Assembly: GCA_018672475.1 (NCBI GenBank)
Contig: JABHFS010000130.1
Coordinates: 1 to 51,671 of the forward strand
Reading direction: 5' to 3'
Length of the DNA: 51,671 nt
Origin: Gemmatimonadota bacterium
GTDB taxonomy: Bacteria; Latescibacterota; UBA2968; UBA8231
The notes under the pieces are model-generated. The model had not been told where the DNA came from. It saw only the letters and a program-made list of their open reading frames with translations, and made no database searches. The position numbers were made by a program, and so were the translations under genes. Positions 1 through 9,760 of this stretch are shown here, piece by piece; within the stretch, counting starts at the first letter, position 1, and each line of letters opens with the position of its first letter.

Positions 1-2190
1 CACGTGGCCAATATGAAGGTCGGGGATTCCAGGGAGTTCAGCCCTCCGCACAACGACAACGTGATCCCGGCGCCGGAGGCGATGCAGGGGCAGATCCTGG
101 CGCTGCCGGACCACAACGGCGACGGCGTGGCCGATACCTCCATCGTTGTCGTTGATAATCTGTGGTGGGCGACCAGCCTCGCCTTCTACAAAGGCGACCT
201 CTATGTCGGTGACCAGCACGCGGTCCGGCGTTTCCGCGACGCGGACGGCGACGGAGTATTCGAGACCGAGTTGCCGATAGTGGCCGAGATACCCTTTGGC
301 GATCACCACCGCACCAGAACCATCCAGTTTGACGAGATCAACGACAAGCTCTACGTCTCGGTCGGCTCGAGTTGCGACCTCTGCCGTGAGGAAAATCCCG
401 AGCGCGCAGCGATTCTAGAATTCAACGCCGATGGCACGGGGCGCCGCGTCTTCGCCCGTGGTCTGCGCAACGCGATTGGGCTGGCCATCCACCCCGAGAC
501 CAACGAACTATGGGCGACAGATAACGGTCTCGACCAGATGGGCTCGATGTTGCCGCCCGAAAGCGTCCACGTCGTCCGGGACGGTGGCTTCCACGGCTGG
601 CCGGTCGCTTATGGCTACGGCGTCTGGGTCGACTACGAGACCTTCTACCAAGGCGAGCGCACCGAACGCGCATGTTCTTTCTGCCCTTCTAGTGTGGGCC
701 AGCTGCCCCGGACGGCGCAGGATTCAGCCGATGTGGCGAGGATGATTCCGCCGGTGGGGTTGCTGCCGGCGCATACCGCGCCGATGGCCATCCACTTCTA
801 CACCGGCGAGGCTTTGGGCCCGCGTTTCAAAAACGCCGCCTTGGTCGCACTGCGCGCCGGCCGTTTGGCGCCGGTGGGCGGGCACAAGGTCATGGCCCTG
901 TTCTCGGAGCCCGACGGGTCCAACCCCCGCGTCGCCGATTTCGTCACCGGCTTCCAGCCGGATGAATTTGACGGGGGCAGCGCCTGGGGCGAGCCGACCG
1001 GAATCGCCGAGGACGGGCGGGGGCATATCTATATCAGCAGCGACTGGACCAACCACCTCATCGTCAAAATCGCCCCGAGTTCGCTCAGGGGCACCTGGGA
1101 ATCGCGCATCCCCGACAACGCCTTTACGGACGGGCGCGTAAACCTGCTGGCCACCGTCCGCGTCGCCGAGCTCGATCCGCGGGGCGGTCCGGTGGTAGCC
1201 ACCGCGGATCTCAGCGCCTTGGGGGGGGCCGAGCGCCATCCCTTGCGCGATGAGGGCGATGGCACCTTCACGCTCGATCTGACCTTGCCCACCGGTCCCC
1301 AGGTCGGTACGCGGTCGATCCGCATCCTGCTCGAGCAGCAGACCGAGGCGGGACTGGATGTGCTGCGCTTCAGCCACGCAATCCACGTCGTGCGCGGCGA
1401 GGACCTGGTCGTCGCCGACGACTGGAGGGTGAGCGAACGCGGTGGGGTAGCCCTGCAACCGGTTGGCGATGACGGGGCGTTGCCGATCCGCATCGACAAC
1501 GTCGCCGGTTCAGGGTGGCGTCTGACCTTTAATGCGCCGGAGCCCGTGGCGGCCGACGAATACCGGGCGCTGCGTTTCGCCGTGCAGATCGACCCCGCCC
1601 AACTCGAAGGCGTGCAGGGACCGCTCAGTGCCGTATTACTACCGGGGGGCCGCCAACTCCCATTGGCACAAGAGCGCCTCCTGGAGCGGAACAGCGCGGT
1701 CGATCTGGTCGCGGACGGATTGCTCGATCCGACGGCTGGCAGCTGGCAGGTCGTCGAAATCCCGCTGGAGGCGTTTGGGCTGGAGGGCGAGCCAATCGGT
1801 TCGATTCGCTTTCTGGGACGGCTGGAGGGCGAATTCCTGCTCGACGATCTGCGGCTGGTGAGTCATGTTCAGCGGCCGGGTGAGACGGCGGTGTTAGAAG
1901 AGCGCGGCAACGCGCCGGCACAATTTACACTGGGTCAGAGCTATCCCAATCCCTTCAATGGCGAAGTGGTGATTCCCTTTGCGCTGGCGCGCGCCGGTGC
2001 GGTAGGATTATCGCTCTACGATCTGCTGGGGCAGCGGGTGGCGGTGCTGGCCGAGGGCTGGCATCCGGCGGGACGGCACGAGGTGCGCTGGGATCCGCGC
2101 GCGCGGCAGGAGCTGGCCAGCGGGGTGTATTTCTATCGCCTGCAAACGGCTAGCGGCGTCAAGTTCGGCAAATTGATTCTACTACAATAG
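1..2190 (+). CDS. Secreted sorbosone/glucose-dehydrogenase-like beta-propeller with C-terminal sorting domain (5' partial)
   Basis: The frame is already open at the window edge. The first in-frame starts (GTG at 4, ATG at 13) have no Shine-Dalgarno and no signal peptide follows, so the true N-terminus is probably outside. Counting from the GTG, residues about 40-360 carry propeller motifs of the PQQ-type glucose/sorbosone dehydrogenase family: LAFYKGDLYVGD, GLRNAIGLAIHP, LWATDNG and HIYISSDW. Two close cysteine pairs (SCDLC, CSFC) could form disulfides; neither is a CxxCH haem site. Residues about 370-630 look like beta-sandwich carbohydrate-binding or Ig-like domains. The tail from SYPNPFN (near 646) to the end, with GVYFYRL, is the type A sorting/FlgD-like domain that marks exported, surface-anchored proteins. 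I infer extracellular sugar oxidation or binding. The fold and export are well supported; the substrate is unknown. Confidence 0.72.
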   Translation, partial: HVANMKVGDSREFSPPHNDNVIPAPEAMQGQILALPDHNGDGVADTSIVVVDNLWWATSLAFYKGDLYVGDQHAVRRFRDADGDGVFETELPIVAEIPFGDHHRTRTIQFDEINDKLYVSVGSSCDLCREENPERAAILEFNADGTGRRVFARGLRNAIGLAIHPETNELWATDNGLDQMGSMLPPESVHVVRDGGFHGWPVAYGYGVWVDYETFYQGERTERACSFCPSSVGQLPRTAQDSADVARMIPPVGLLPAHTAPMAIHFYTGEALGPRFKNAALVALRAGRLAPVGGHKVMALFSEPDGSNPRVADFVTGFQPDEFDGGSAWGEPTGIAEDGRGHIYISSDWTNHLIVKIAPSSLRGTWESRIPDNAFTDGRVNLLATVRVAELDPRGGPVVATADLSALGGAERHPLRDEGDGTFTLDLTLPTGPQVGTRSIRILLEQQTEAGLDVLRFSHAIHVVRGEDLVVADDWRVSERGGVALQPVGDDGALPIRIDNVAGSGWRLTFNAPEPVAADEYRALRFAVQIDPAQLEGVQGPLSAVLLPGGRQLPLAQERLLERNSAVDLVADGLLDPTAGSWQVVEIPLEAFGLEGEPIGSIRFLGRLEGEFLLDDLRLVSHVQRPGETAVLEERGNAPAQFTLGQSYPNPFNGEVVIPFALARAGAVGLSLYDLLGQRVAVLAEGWHPAGRHEVRWDPRARQELASGVYFYRLQTASGVKFGKLILLQ

Positions 2191-3978
2191 GTGGCTATGC
2201 GTTTATCGGATCACCCCGGATGGGTGGCGGCTGGCATCGTGCTCTTGGCGCTGGTGCTGCGGTTATTGCACGTGTGGCAGATGTCGGCCAGCCCGCTCTT
2301 TGCCGATCCGGCGGTCGACGCGGCCACCTATGTCGAGTACGCGACCCATTTGGCCGCGGGCCAATGGTTGGGCTGGGGCCAAGGGCCTTTTTGGCAGCCG
2401 CCGCTGTATCCCTATGTTTTGGCGTTGGTCAAGCTGGTCTTTGCGGATTCCTTCTTTTACGCCGTGCGTTTTTTGCAGGCGGTGATGGGCGCATTATCCT
2501 GTCTGCTGGTCTATCGGATTGGGCGGCGGCTATTTGCTCCGGGCATCGGTGCGATAGCCGCTTTCGCTGCGGCGGCCTATGGCCCTCTGATCTATTTCGA
2601 TGCCCGCTTGCTGCCCACTGGCTTGGCGACCTTTCTCGGCTTGTTGGGCCTGCTGCTGTTGTTGTATGCGGTCGAGCATCCGTTGAAGCGGTTGTTTTTG
2701 GCGGCGGGCATGGTCTGGGGGACCGCTGCCCTCGCCGTGGCCACGATGTTGGCGCTGGTGCCCCTGGCTGCCGGCTGGCTGGCTTATCGCTATTGGGGGC
2801 TGGCTGATCGCGGCCGCGTCTGGATCGGCATCTTCTTGGTCGGGGTGGCGTTGCCGATTGTGCCGGTGACATTATACAATGACATCGTCGGCGAAGACGC
2901 GGTGCTGATCTCGTATAATGGCGGCGTGAATTTCTTTATTGGCAACAATGCCGACAGCGAACAAACGCTCGCCATCCGCCCCGGGTGGGAGTGGGAGGAA
3001 CTGGTTGCCGAGCCGCTGCGGCAAGGCATCACTCGCCCATCTGCAAAATCCAGTTATTTTTACGACCGGGCTTTCGCGTTTATCCGCGATGAACCTGTGG
3101 CCTATATTGGTCTCCTGGCACAAAAAACAATCCAGTTCTGCAGTGGCGACGAAATAGGGCGCAACCAGGAGATCTACTACTGGCGCAAGTATTCGTCCGT
3201 TCTCGCGCTCAGCTTGTGGAAGTGGGGGCTGGCTTTTCCCTTTGGCCTGGTCGGTCCGCTGGCGCTGATCGGTCTGCTGGTCCACATCCGTCGGCAAGGG
3301 CTGACCTTGCCATTTGTTTTTGTGCTCGGCTATAGTTTCGCGGTGCTCGTCTTTTTTGTGGCGTCGCGCTATCGGGTGCCGGTCGTGCCGCTGTTATTGC
3401 TTTTTGCTACCTATGGTGGACATTGCTTATATGGATACTGGCGGCAGAAAATATTCTGGCCGCTCGCTGTTTTCGCCGCGCTTTTGCTGGCGGCAAATTT
3501 CAATCTGCCCCCGATGGACATGCGCGGCACAGCCGCCACGCAAAACGATCTGGGCAATGTCTACTTGCGCAATGGCCGTTACCAAATGGCACTGCTAAAA
3601 TTCAAACAGGCCGTGCAACAAGATCCGCACTATTGGCAGGCCTGGTTCAACGCTGGTTCATTGCAGGCGATGCGCGGCGATTTGCGCGGTGCGCAGTTGA
3701 TTTTTCGACGCGTGTTGGAACACAATTCCGAGCGCGCGGATGTGTGGAGCAACCTGGCGGGCACTTATGTCGGGCTTGGCGAGTTGCCACAGGCCGTGCG
3801 CACGCTCGAACGCGCATTGGTGGCGGCTCCACCGCGGCCGGATCTCTATGTCGAACTGATTCGGCTTTATATTCAACAACGACAATATGCTGAGGCGGAC
3901 GCGGCGTATCATCGCGCACTGTCGGACTTTCCCTTCGAACCGCGCTTGCATGCCCTACACGACGAGATAAACCATTGA
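2191..3978 (+). CDS. GT39/PMT-like membrane glycosyltransferase with C-terminal TPR domain
   Basis: The protein is 595 aa from GTG at 2191, directly after the preceding stop; ATG at 2197 is an equally possible start. It begins with a membrane helix (about 11-28). An outer loop follows with acidic residues D39 and D43 and the motif QPPLYPYVLALV, the usual layout of GT-C enzymes of the PMT/ArnT (GT39) type. About ten hydrophobic segments run to about residue 440. The last 150 residues hold about four TPR motifs (for example LGNVYLRNGRYQMALLKFKQ and LAGTYVGLGELPQAVRTLER). Such enzymes transfer sugar from a polyprenyl-phosphate donor to protein or glycan outside the membrane. The zero gap to the upstream gene and the TPR-bearing hydrolase downstream suggest an operon for glycan or surface modification. 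The acceptor cannot be read from sequence. Confidence 0.72.
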   Translation: MAMRLSDHPGWVAAGIVLLALVLRLLHVWQMSASPLFADPAVDAATYVEYATHLAAGQWLGWGQGPFWQPPLYPYVLALVKLVFADSFFYAVRFLQAVMGALSCLLVYRIGRRLFAPGIGAIAAFAAAAYGPLIYFDARLLPTGLATFLGLLGLLLLLYAVEHPLKRLFLAAGMVWGTAALAVATMLALVPLAAGWLAYRYWGLADRGRVWIGIFLVGVALPIVPVTLYNDIVGEDAVLISYNGGVNFFIGNNADSEQTLAIRPGWEWEELVAEPLRQGITRPSAKSSYFYDRAFAFIRDEPVAYIGLLAQKTIQFCSGDEIGRNQEIYYWRKYSSVLALSLWKWGLAFPFGLVGPLALIGLLVHIRRQGLTLPFVFVLGYSFAVLVFFVASRYRVPVVPLLLLFATYGGHCLYGYWRQKIFWPLAVFAALLLAANFNLPPMDMRGTAATQNDLGNVYLRNGRYQMALLKFKQAVQQDPHYWQAWFNAGSLQAMRGDLRGAQLIFRRVLEHNSERADVWSNLAGTYVGLGELPQAVRTLERALVAAPPRPDLYVELIRLYIQQRQYAEADAAYHRALSDFPFEPRLHALHDEINH

Positions 3979-4011
3979 TCCCACACCGAGCCGTGTCCGG
4001 AGGCAATTCAC

Positions 4012-6048
4012 TTGGCGCAACCACAGTCAAATAGGGTCTGGATACTTCGTTTGTTGACCGCGCTGGCCGGTTTGGGACTAGTGATCGGGGTTGAGGGCCT
4101 GCTGCGGTTCGTGCCGGGGTTAGGGCCGGCTCCGTTAGTCGTCGCGCGGGCCGAGCAGGGAGGCAAGGTGCTGCACGCGGTCAATCGCTTTTATTCGCAG
4201 CGCTTCTTCTTCGGGCAACAGGGCCGACTGGCCGCCGCCGGCCAGATGGCGGAGCGTTCTTTTATCAAACCTGCCCCTGCTAATCTCTATCGTGTCGTTT
4301 TTGTCGGCGCTTCCACCGTGCAGGGATTTCCGCATCCCCGTCGTCTGGCCGCCGCATCTTTTCTCGAAGCGATGTTACAAGACGCCTTGCCCGAGAGGAC
4401 GGTGGAAGTATTCAATCTGGGCATAACCTCCATCGCCAGTTTCGCCGTGGCACAGGTCGTCGCTGACGCTTTGGTGTTGGAACCGGATCTGGTGGTGGTC
4501 TACACTGGGCACAATGAATTTTACGGTATTTATGGCGTGGGGGATTATGAAACGCCGAGATACAATCGGCTCGATTATGCCTTGCGCCAATTGCACCTGG
4601 CGCAGTTGGTGCAGGGAGCGGCGGATTATTTCGACGGGAGCGGCTCTTCGACGGATTTGTTGAAACTGATGGCGCAACGCGGAGAAGTGCCTGTCGATAG
4701 CGCCCGCCGCCGGGCGGCTGAGGTACATTTGCGGGAAAATGTGCGTCAGATCGCAAAGACGTGCCAAAGCGTCGGCGTACCGCTGATACTGTGCACTTTG
4801 GCGGCTAATGATGCGGGTTTTGCTCCCGTTGGGTCTTCTGCGGTGGCATTGGGGGGGGCACCAGGCCGACAGTGGTCTGAACGCATGGAAGGTGCGGCCG
4901 TACGTCTGACGGGGGATTATGTTGCGGTAGAAGTGGCGGAGGAAGCACTGGTGCTATTGGATCAGGCGGCGGCCCTGTCTGCTGAGCACGCCTGGCTGTG
5001 GTATTTGCGCGGCCGTGCGTTAGCGCGTTTGGATCGGCAGGATGAGGCCCATGTGGCGTTTCGCAAAGCCCGCGACCTGGATACTATGCCCTGGAGAGCG
5101 CCGACGGCCCATAGCGAGATTATACGTAGCCAGGCGCGGGAATCGGGGGCGATTTTGGCGGATGTAGAGGCTGCCTTTGCGGCGGCGGCCCCGCCACAGG
5201 GAGTGGGCTGGCAGTGGGCGGTGGATCATGTGCATTTTTCGGTTCCCGGTCAGGCCCTGCTGGCGCGGGTGATTCTCGGTAGCCTCGGCGAATTGGCATC
5301 CAATACGCGACCGCAGTTAGACCTTACTCTGCTGCGCAAGGATGACGAGTACCGCCGTCAATTGGGTGATGTGCCGGCGGAGCGGGTGATATTACACCGG
5401 AAGATGGCGGATATGTTGCGAGAAAAGCCGATGGACCTCTACAATGCCCATAACGCGCGTTACCTACAGCAATTGACCGCCATGGAATGGCAGCGTCTGG
5501 TGCCCGCCGAGCAAAGCGGTATCAAGGCATGGTCGCAACAGGACAAGCAGATATCCTTGGCGTTGACTGTAGCGGATCAACTTTTCGAGCAGCGCGATTT
5601 CGGTCGGGCGCAGCAATATTACCATGCCGCCCGTCTCGAAACCCCTTTTACGCGGCGGGGGGATTTATGGGCGACGGTGCAGTGGGCCTGGTCTATTAAG
5701 ATGCAGGGGCGGCCTTTTACAGATGTCCAGCGGGAGGCCATGCAATCGACGTTGGAACGGGCGGATTTTCTCGCACAAGATCCGGCCATCGAACCGCCCT
5801 TCATCGATTTTACCAAAGGGCATCTGCACCACCTACTCGGGGAACACGGTCCGGCGTTGGTCCATTTGGAACGCGCCTTTCTCGACAGCGATTTTCGCCG
5901 TAAGTACGCCATGAGTCTCTTTCATGCTCTGGCCGCCGAATTACTCCGGGCAGGACGTTTGCAGGACGCTCAGCGCTATGCCCATATGGCCGGCGAGGGG
6001 AACGGTCGCGGTGAGTATTTTCTGCAACTGGTTGAGGCGCCAAAGTGA
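4012..6048 (+). CDS. SGNH/GDSL-type hydrolase with TPR repeats, membrane-anchored
   Basis: The start is TTG at 4012, chosen because GGAGG lies at 3999-4003 with an 8-base spacer; the 678-aa frame has no better start. A hydrophobic segment at about 11-28 could be a signal anchor. SGNH hydrolase blocks are present: the nucleophile in FVGASTVQG (S101), the GITS region, the oxyanion-hole motif YTGHNEFYG (G166, N168), and a late D405-x-x-H408 in VDHVHF. A TPR-like insert (about 305-365) sits between the blocks, and more helical repeats fill residues 500-678. The family removes acyl groups or cleaves esters, often on cell-surface glycans. With the adjacent GT39-like gene this suggests modification or assembly of an exported polysaccharide, which is inference. 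Confidence 0.72.
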   Translation: MAQPQSNRVWILRLLTALAGLGLVIGVEGLLRFVPGLGPAPLVVARAEQGGKVLHAVNRFYSQRFFFGQQGRLAAAGQMAERSFIKPAPANLYRVVFVGASTVQGFPHPRRLAAASFLEAMLQDALPERTVEVFNLGITSIASFAVAQVVADALVLEPDLVVVYTGHNEFYGIYGVGDYETPRYNRLDYALRQLHLAQLVQGAADYFDGSGSSTDLLKLMAQRGEVPVDSARRRAAEVHLRENVRQIAKTCQSVGVPLILCTLAANDAGFAPVGSSAVALGGAPGRQWSERMEGAAVRLTGDYVAVEVAEEALVLLDQAAALSAEHAWLWYLRGRALARLDRQDEAHVAFRKARDLDTMPWRAPTAHSEIIRSQARESGAILADVEAAFAAAAPPQGVGWQWAVDHVHFSVPGQALLARVILGSLGELASNTRPQLDLTLLRKDDEYRRQLGDVPAERVILHRKMADMLREKPMDLYNAHNARYLQQLTAMEWQRLVPAEQSGIKAWSQQDKQISLALTVADQLFEQRDFGRAQQYYHAARLETPFTRRGDLWATVQWAWSIKMQGRPFTDVQREAMQSTLERADFLAQDPAIEPPFIDFTKGHLHHLLGEHGPALVHLERAFLDSDFRRKYAMSLFHALAAELLRAGRLQDAQRYAHMAGEGNGRGEYFLQLVEAPK

Positions 6049-6152
6049 AGTGACCTTTTCAATCAACAGGTTGGATCTTGCTGGACATTGCTAATGCGAA
6101 CATTCAGGTGTCGTAAACACAGCGCAATATCTCACGAATAGGAACTCGCGAT

Positions 6153-7628
6153 ATGGATCGCCCAAACGTAATTGTCATTATGTCGGACCAGATGAAGGCC
6201 ACGGCCAGCCATCTGTATGGCAGCACGTTTTGCCAGACGCCATCTTTGGAACGCATGGCGAATGAAGGTGTTCTTTACAAACATGCGGTGACACCGCATC
6301 CATTATGCGCGCCCTGTCGGATTTCATTTTGGACATCGCAATTTCCGCATTCGCACGGGGGACGGCGCAATCAGACGTTGATGCCAGGTGATGCGACTCA
6401 TGCCTTCAAGCTGTGGAAGGAAGCCGGATACAAATGCGGGTTGATTGGCAAGAACCACTGCTTTGAACAACAGAGCGATCTAGATCTGTTCGATGTTTGG
6501 TGCGAAATTTCACATGGCGGATTGCCCGGCGATGCGACGACTAAAGGCATGGACTGGTTTCGGCCTATTGAGTCGATTAACCAGGCGCATACTGTGCGAA
6601 AGAATCTGCCACATGCTACGCCGCAGTTTGCTTATGGGACTAGTGATTTTACATTGCAAGATTATTCGACTGGGCTCGTAGCTGGGCAAACGGTGCAGTT
6701 TTTAGAAGAATTTGGCAACGACCCTTTTGCACTGTGGGTCTCGATCCCGGATCCGCACACGCCCTATGAATGTCCCGAGAAATATGCGATTGCCCCGGAA
6801 GATGTCGATATGCCGCCCTGGCGCGAAGATGAGTTTAGCGATGGCACGGCGGCCGAACGCAACAAGGTGCTGCACGCAATGATCGGCGTAGAGGACGACC
6901 CCATTGAAGATGTGCAAGCTTGTGTGGGTGTGTATCACGGGATGGTGCGCTTTATAGATGACGGCGTAGGGCAGATTCTGGATGCTCTAGACCGGTTGAA
7001 TTTGCGTGAAAATACCATCGTTATTTTCTGCGCAGACCACGGCGATTTTTCCGGTGAGCATGGGCAAATTGCCAAGGGCGGGGCATTTTACGATTGTTTG
7101 ACCCGGGTGCCGCTAATAGCCTCGTGGCCGGGACATATTGCCGCAGGGGTGGTGGATGAAAGTTGTGTTAATTTGATCGATATTGTGCCGACCGTTCTCC
7201 AATTGCAGGGAATTGAAGTGCCGCGGTCTATGCACGGCGAAGGATTGCCTCATGCAACGGATGCCGAACCGAGGGATTGCGCTTTCTCAGAATATGGTGC
7301 GGGTGGACCGGCCTTTACTATGGCGGATTTGCAACAGATCGAGAAACCCTGGGGCCGCAAAGCCGTCTTCGCGTCACTGCAGGCACGCGAAGCAGAAGGT
7401 CGTCGCAAAATGGTGCGCACGCCCGAGTGGAAATATGTGCACGACCCTATGGGGGATAAAGATGAACTGTATGATCTGGTAAACGATCCATGGGAACTCT
7501 ATAATGTCATTGACGATGCCGATCACCGGGCTATCGTTGCCGATCTACAGTTGAAACTAGCCGATTGGAGCATCCGGTTAGAAGATGCAAAGCCCGTGCC
7601 CTTGCCCGAATCGGTTGATCCGGCTTAG
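6153..7628 (+). CDS. Cys-type sulfatase (arylsulfatase family), no signal peptide
   Basis: This 491-aa protein starts with MDRPNVIVIMSDQM, the alkaline-phosphatase-superfamily N-terminus carrying a metal-binding aspartate (D12). It has the sulfatase core C52-A-P-C-R56, whose first Cys is converted to formylglycine in active enzymes. Later motifs fit the family: DPHTPYECPEKY, IVIFCADHGDFSGEHG and the C-terminal DELYDLVNDPWELYN typical of arylsulfatase A-like enzymes. The start has GGAA at 6141-6144. No signal peptide is seen, so it should act in the cytoplasm on imported sulfated sugars unless exported another way. It is followed after 34 bases by a second sulfatase. No formylglycine-generating enzyme gene is in this window. 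The exact sulfated substrate is unknown. Confidence 0.88.
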   Translation: MDRPNVIVIMSDQMKATASHLYGSTFCQTPSLERMANEGVLYKHAVTPHPLCAPCRISFWTSQFPHSHGGRRNQTLMPGDATHAFKLWKEAGYKCGLIGKNHCFEQQSDLDLFDVWCEISHGGLPGDATTKGMDWFRPIESINQAHTVRKNLPHATPQFAYGTSDFTLQDYSTGLVAGQTVQFLEEFGNDPFALWVSIPDPHTPYECPEKYAIAPEDVDMPPWREDEFSDGTAAERNKVLHAMIGVEDDPIEDVQACVGVYHGMVRFIDDGVGQILDALDRLNLRENTIVIFCADHGDFSGEHGQIAKGGAFYDCLTRVPLIASWPGHIAAGVVDESCVNLIDIVPTVLQLQGIEVPRSMHGEGLPHATDAEPRDCAFSEYGAGGPAFTMADLQQIEKPWGRKAVFASLQAREAEGRRKMVRTPEWKYVHDPMGDKDELYDLVNDPWELYNVIDDADHRAIVADLQLKLADWSIRLEDAKPVPLPESVDPA

Positions 7629-7662
7629 GGGATTTTGCCCCTCACAACTATACTATGGACAA

Positions 7663-9240
7663 ATGACAATCCGATCGACAAAACCAAATATCATCTATTT
7701 CTTCGTCGACGATATGGGCTATGGCGATGCCTCGTGCCTGAATCCAGATGGGAAGATCCAGACCCCGAACATCGACTGTTTGGCTCAGGAGGGGATGGTC
7801 TTTACCGATGCGCATTCGAGTTCGGCCGTCTGTTCGCCGTCGCGCTACAGCGTGTTGACCGGTCGCTACAATTGGCGCTCCAGGCTCCAGCAGGGCATCG
7901 TCGGCAAATACGGTGATCCGTTGATTGCGGAAGATCGGCTGACCGTTCCGGCGTTGCTCAAGCAACACGGCTATCATACGGGTTGCATCGGCAAGTGGCA
8001 CTTGGGACAGGGTTGGGACTTTGCGGCCGATCAGGAGAATTTTCACCCGGGTGGTTTTCAACGTCATCGGGATACGACACAGGATGCCGATACCGATCGG
8101 CAAGCAAGCCCACAACAGCGGGCGCACTGGCAGGAAGCCTTCTCGAAACCGACTACCGGCGGTCCCACCACCCGCGGGTTTGACTATTACTTCGGTGTCG
8201 ACGTGCCTAACTGGCCGCCGTACTGCTTTATCGAAAATGACCGTACCGTCGGTATCCCTTCGGAATTACTGCCCTCCCGCCTAGTCGGTGACAACCTGGC
8301 CAGCTTCTCCGGGCCGGCTATGCCCTACTGGCATTTTGAACAGTTGTTGCCGACTTGGGCGCAGAAGGCTGATAGCTATATCGGGGAACGGGCCGCGGCC
8401 GATGAGCCGTTCTTCCTCTACTTGCCCATGACCTCGCCGCATACGCCGCTATCGGTCAACAAACCCTGGATTGGCAAGAGTGGTCTGAACAATCTCTACG
8501 CCGACCTGATGATGGAGACCGATGATGTATTCGGACGTGTGCTCACGGCGTTGGAGCGACATGGCGTCGCTGATAATACTCTGGTGGTCTTTGCCAGCGA
8601 CAACGGCTGCGCCCATTATATTGGCGCGGATGCGCTAGAGGCGCAGGGGCATTTTCCTAGCGGTCCTTACCGCGGCTACAAGTCCGACGCCTGGGACGGC
8701 GGCCATCGCATCCCATGCATTGCCCGCTGGCCGGGCGTGATTGGATCTGGGAGCCAGTGCGGCGAGCTGGTCTGCCTCTCTGATCTGATGGCCACCTGTG
8801 CCGAGATCGTCGGCGACACGTTGCCGGACAGTGCCGGCGAGGACAGCGTCAGCATGTTGCCTTTGTTCTGCAACGCCGGCGCGACGCAACGCAACAGTGT
8901 CGTACATCACTCCATTACGGGAAAGTTTGCCATTCGTGCCGATCGCTGGAAACTGGTACTTTGCCCGGGGTCAGGCGGCTGGACTAAAAATGACGCTGAG
9001 GCTGCCGATGAAGGCCTGCCGCTCGTTCAGCTTTACGATATGCAGGCCGATCCCGGCGAGAAACATAACCTACATGTCGAACACCCCAACAAGGTCAAAG
9101 AGCTGCTCGCGCTGCTAAAACGCGGTGTGGCCGACGGCCGCAGCACGCCCGGTGAACCGCAGCAGAACGACGTACCCGTCGATATCTGGAAACTTGAAAC
9201 TATGCCCACCGTTGACGCTAGGATGCTTGACGATTATTAA
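7663..9240 (+). CDS. Cys-type sulfatase (arylsulfatase A-like), no signal peptide
   Basis: The start is placed at ATG 7663 (MTIRSTKPNIIYFFVDDMGY) because the frame upstream of it overlaps the previous sulfatase and lacks family character. The protein is 525 aa. The tandem metal aspartates are D16-D17, and the formylglycine motif is C57-S-P-S-R61 followed by LTGRYNWR. The motifs TGCIGKWHLGQ, SPHTPLSVNKPW and VVFASDNGC, and the C-terminal LYDMQADPGEKHNL, are standard for arylsulfatase A/N-acetylgalactosamine-sulfatase relatives. There is no signal peptide. It is distinct in sequence from the first sulfatase, so the pair probably removes different sulfates from one imported glycan (inference). 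No clear Shine-Dalgarno precedes it, so translation may depend on the upstream gene. Confidence 0.88.
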   Translation: MTIRSTKPNIIYFFVDDMGYGDASCLNPDGKIQTPNIDCLAQEGMVFTDAHSSSAVCSPSRYSVLTGRYNWRSRLQQGIVGKYGDPLIAEDRLTVPALLKQHGYHTGCIGKWHLGQGWDFAADQENFHPGGFQRHRDTTQDADTDRQASPQQRAHWQEAFSKPTTGGPTTRGFDYYFGVDVPNWPPYCFIENDRTVGIPSELLPSRLVGDNLASFSGPAMPYWHFEQLLPTWAQKADSYIGERAAADEPFFLYLPMTSPHTPLSVNKPWIGKSGLNNLYADLMMETDDVFGRVLTALERHGVADNTLVVFASDNGCAHYIGADALEAQGHFPSGPYRGYKSDAWDGGHRIPCIARWPGVIGSGSQCGELVCLSDLMATCAEIVGDTLPDSAGEDSVSMLPLFCNAGATQRNSVVHHSITGKFAIRADRWKLVLCPGSGGWTKNDAEAADEGLPLVQLYDMQADPGEKHNLHVEHPNKVKELLALLKRGVADGRSTPGEPQQNDVPVDIWKLETMPTVDARMLDDY

Positions 9241-9395
9241 CTGTTAAAGAAAGTCAATCACCCTAGTTTCGGGGTCGGCACCTCCTCGGACGCGACCTCC
9301 TGCTGGTCGATTCCGATAACCGACCGCGAAGAATCCACTCCGAGCAGCAGTCGATCAGGATATCGTCTTTTAGCGACGGATCTAGGCACGACAGG

Positions 9396-9435
9396 AAAAG
9401 CTCCGAGGCAGTCAACTGAGTTTTGGAGCTTTTTT
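9396..9435. terminator. Hairpin terminator, T-tracts on both strands
   Basis: AAAAGCTCC (9396-9404) is exactly complementary to GGAGCTTTT (9425-9433), with a 20-base loop. T-tracts follow on the plus strand and also on the minus strand. It lies just past the 3' end of the minus-strand tRNA relic, the usual place for a tRNA terminator. It could equally stop transcripts from the sulfatase genes. Confidence 0.65.
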
Positions 9436-9438
9436 AAT

Positions 9439-9510
9439 TGGCGGGGACGACGGGACTCGCTCCGCACCTGCGACCTTCGGCGTAACAGCCCGGGATTCAT
9501 TCTATAAAAA
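9439..9510 (-). pseudogene. Degraded tRNA 3' half (Asp-type framework)
   Basis: Read on the minus strand, the segment ends in TCGTCCCCGCCA, a normal acceptor 3' strand with CCA. It is preceded by GAGTCCCG, like a T-arm 3' side. Further 5' comes an anticodon-arm-like GGGCTGTTACGCCG, matching the CCTGTCACGCCGG of bacterial tRNA-Asp but with GTT where the anticodon should be and a broken stem. The T-loop region is disturbed. No D-arm or 5' acceptor strand can be found upstream. It is therefore a relic or an integration-site fragment, not a working tRNA. Confidence 0.5.
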
Positions 9511-9726
9511 TTCACCTTAGCTCTTTTATTCTTTAAGGCAGTGCCCTTGGGCGCTTGATCGCCTTCTGTCGATGGCGAATGCCTTGCCTTATGTCTTTTT
9601 CTAATTTTTGCCATTACGCGAGGATCGCATAGTCAGGCGTAGCCGTAGTGTTTAAGGATGGGGTCAATGAATATTTTCACAAGGATGATCTCCGTTAGTT
9701 TTGCAGAGATGATCAAGCCGCCTGTT

Positions 9727-9760
9727 GACTTAGTGCAGACTTAGTGCAGACTTAGCACTA
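9727..9760 (+). repeat. 11-base tandem repeat, three copies
   Basis: GACTTAGTGCA occurs at 9727-9737 and 9738-9748, and a third, diverged copy (GACTTAGCACTA) follows at 9749-9760. The last copy makes an inverted repeat TAGTGC/GCACTA with the one before. No function is evident. Confidence 0.75.

Noticed and set aside
9258..9614. A 118-codon minus-strand open frame
   Set aside because: It runs through the tRNA relic and the terminator hairpin, has a Lys/Arg-rich chance-like start and no Shine-Dalgarno.
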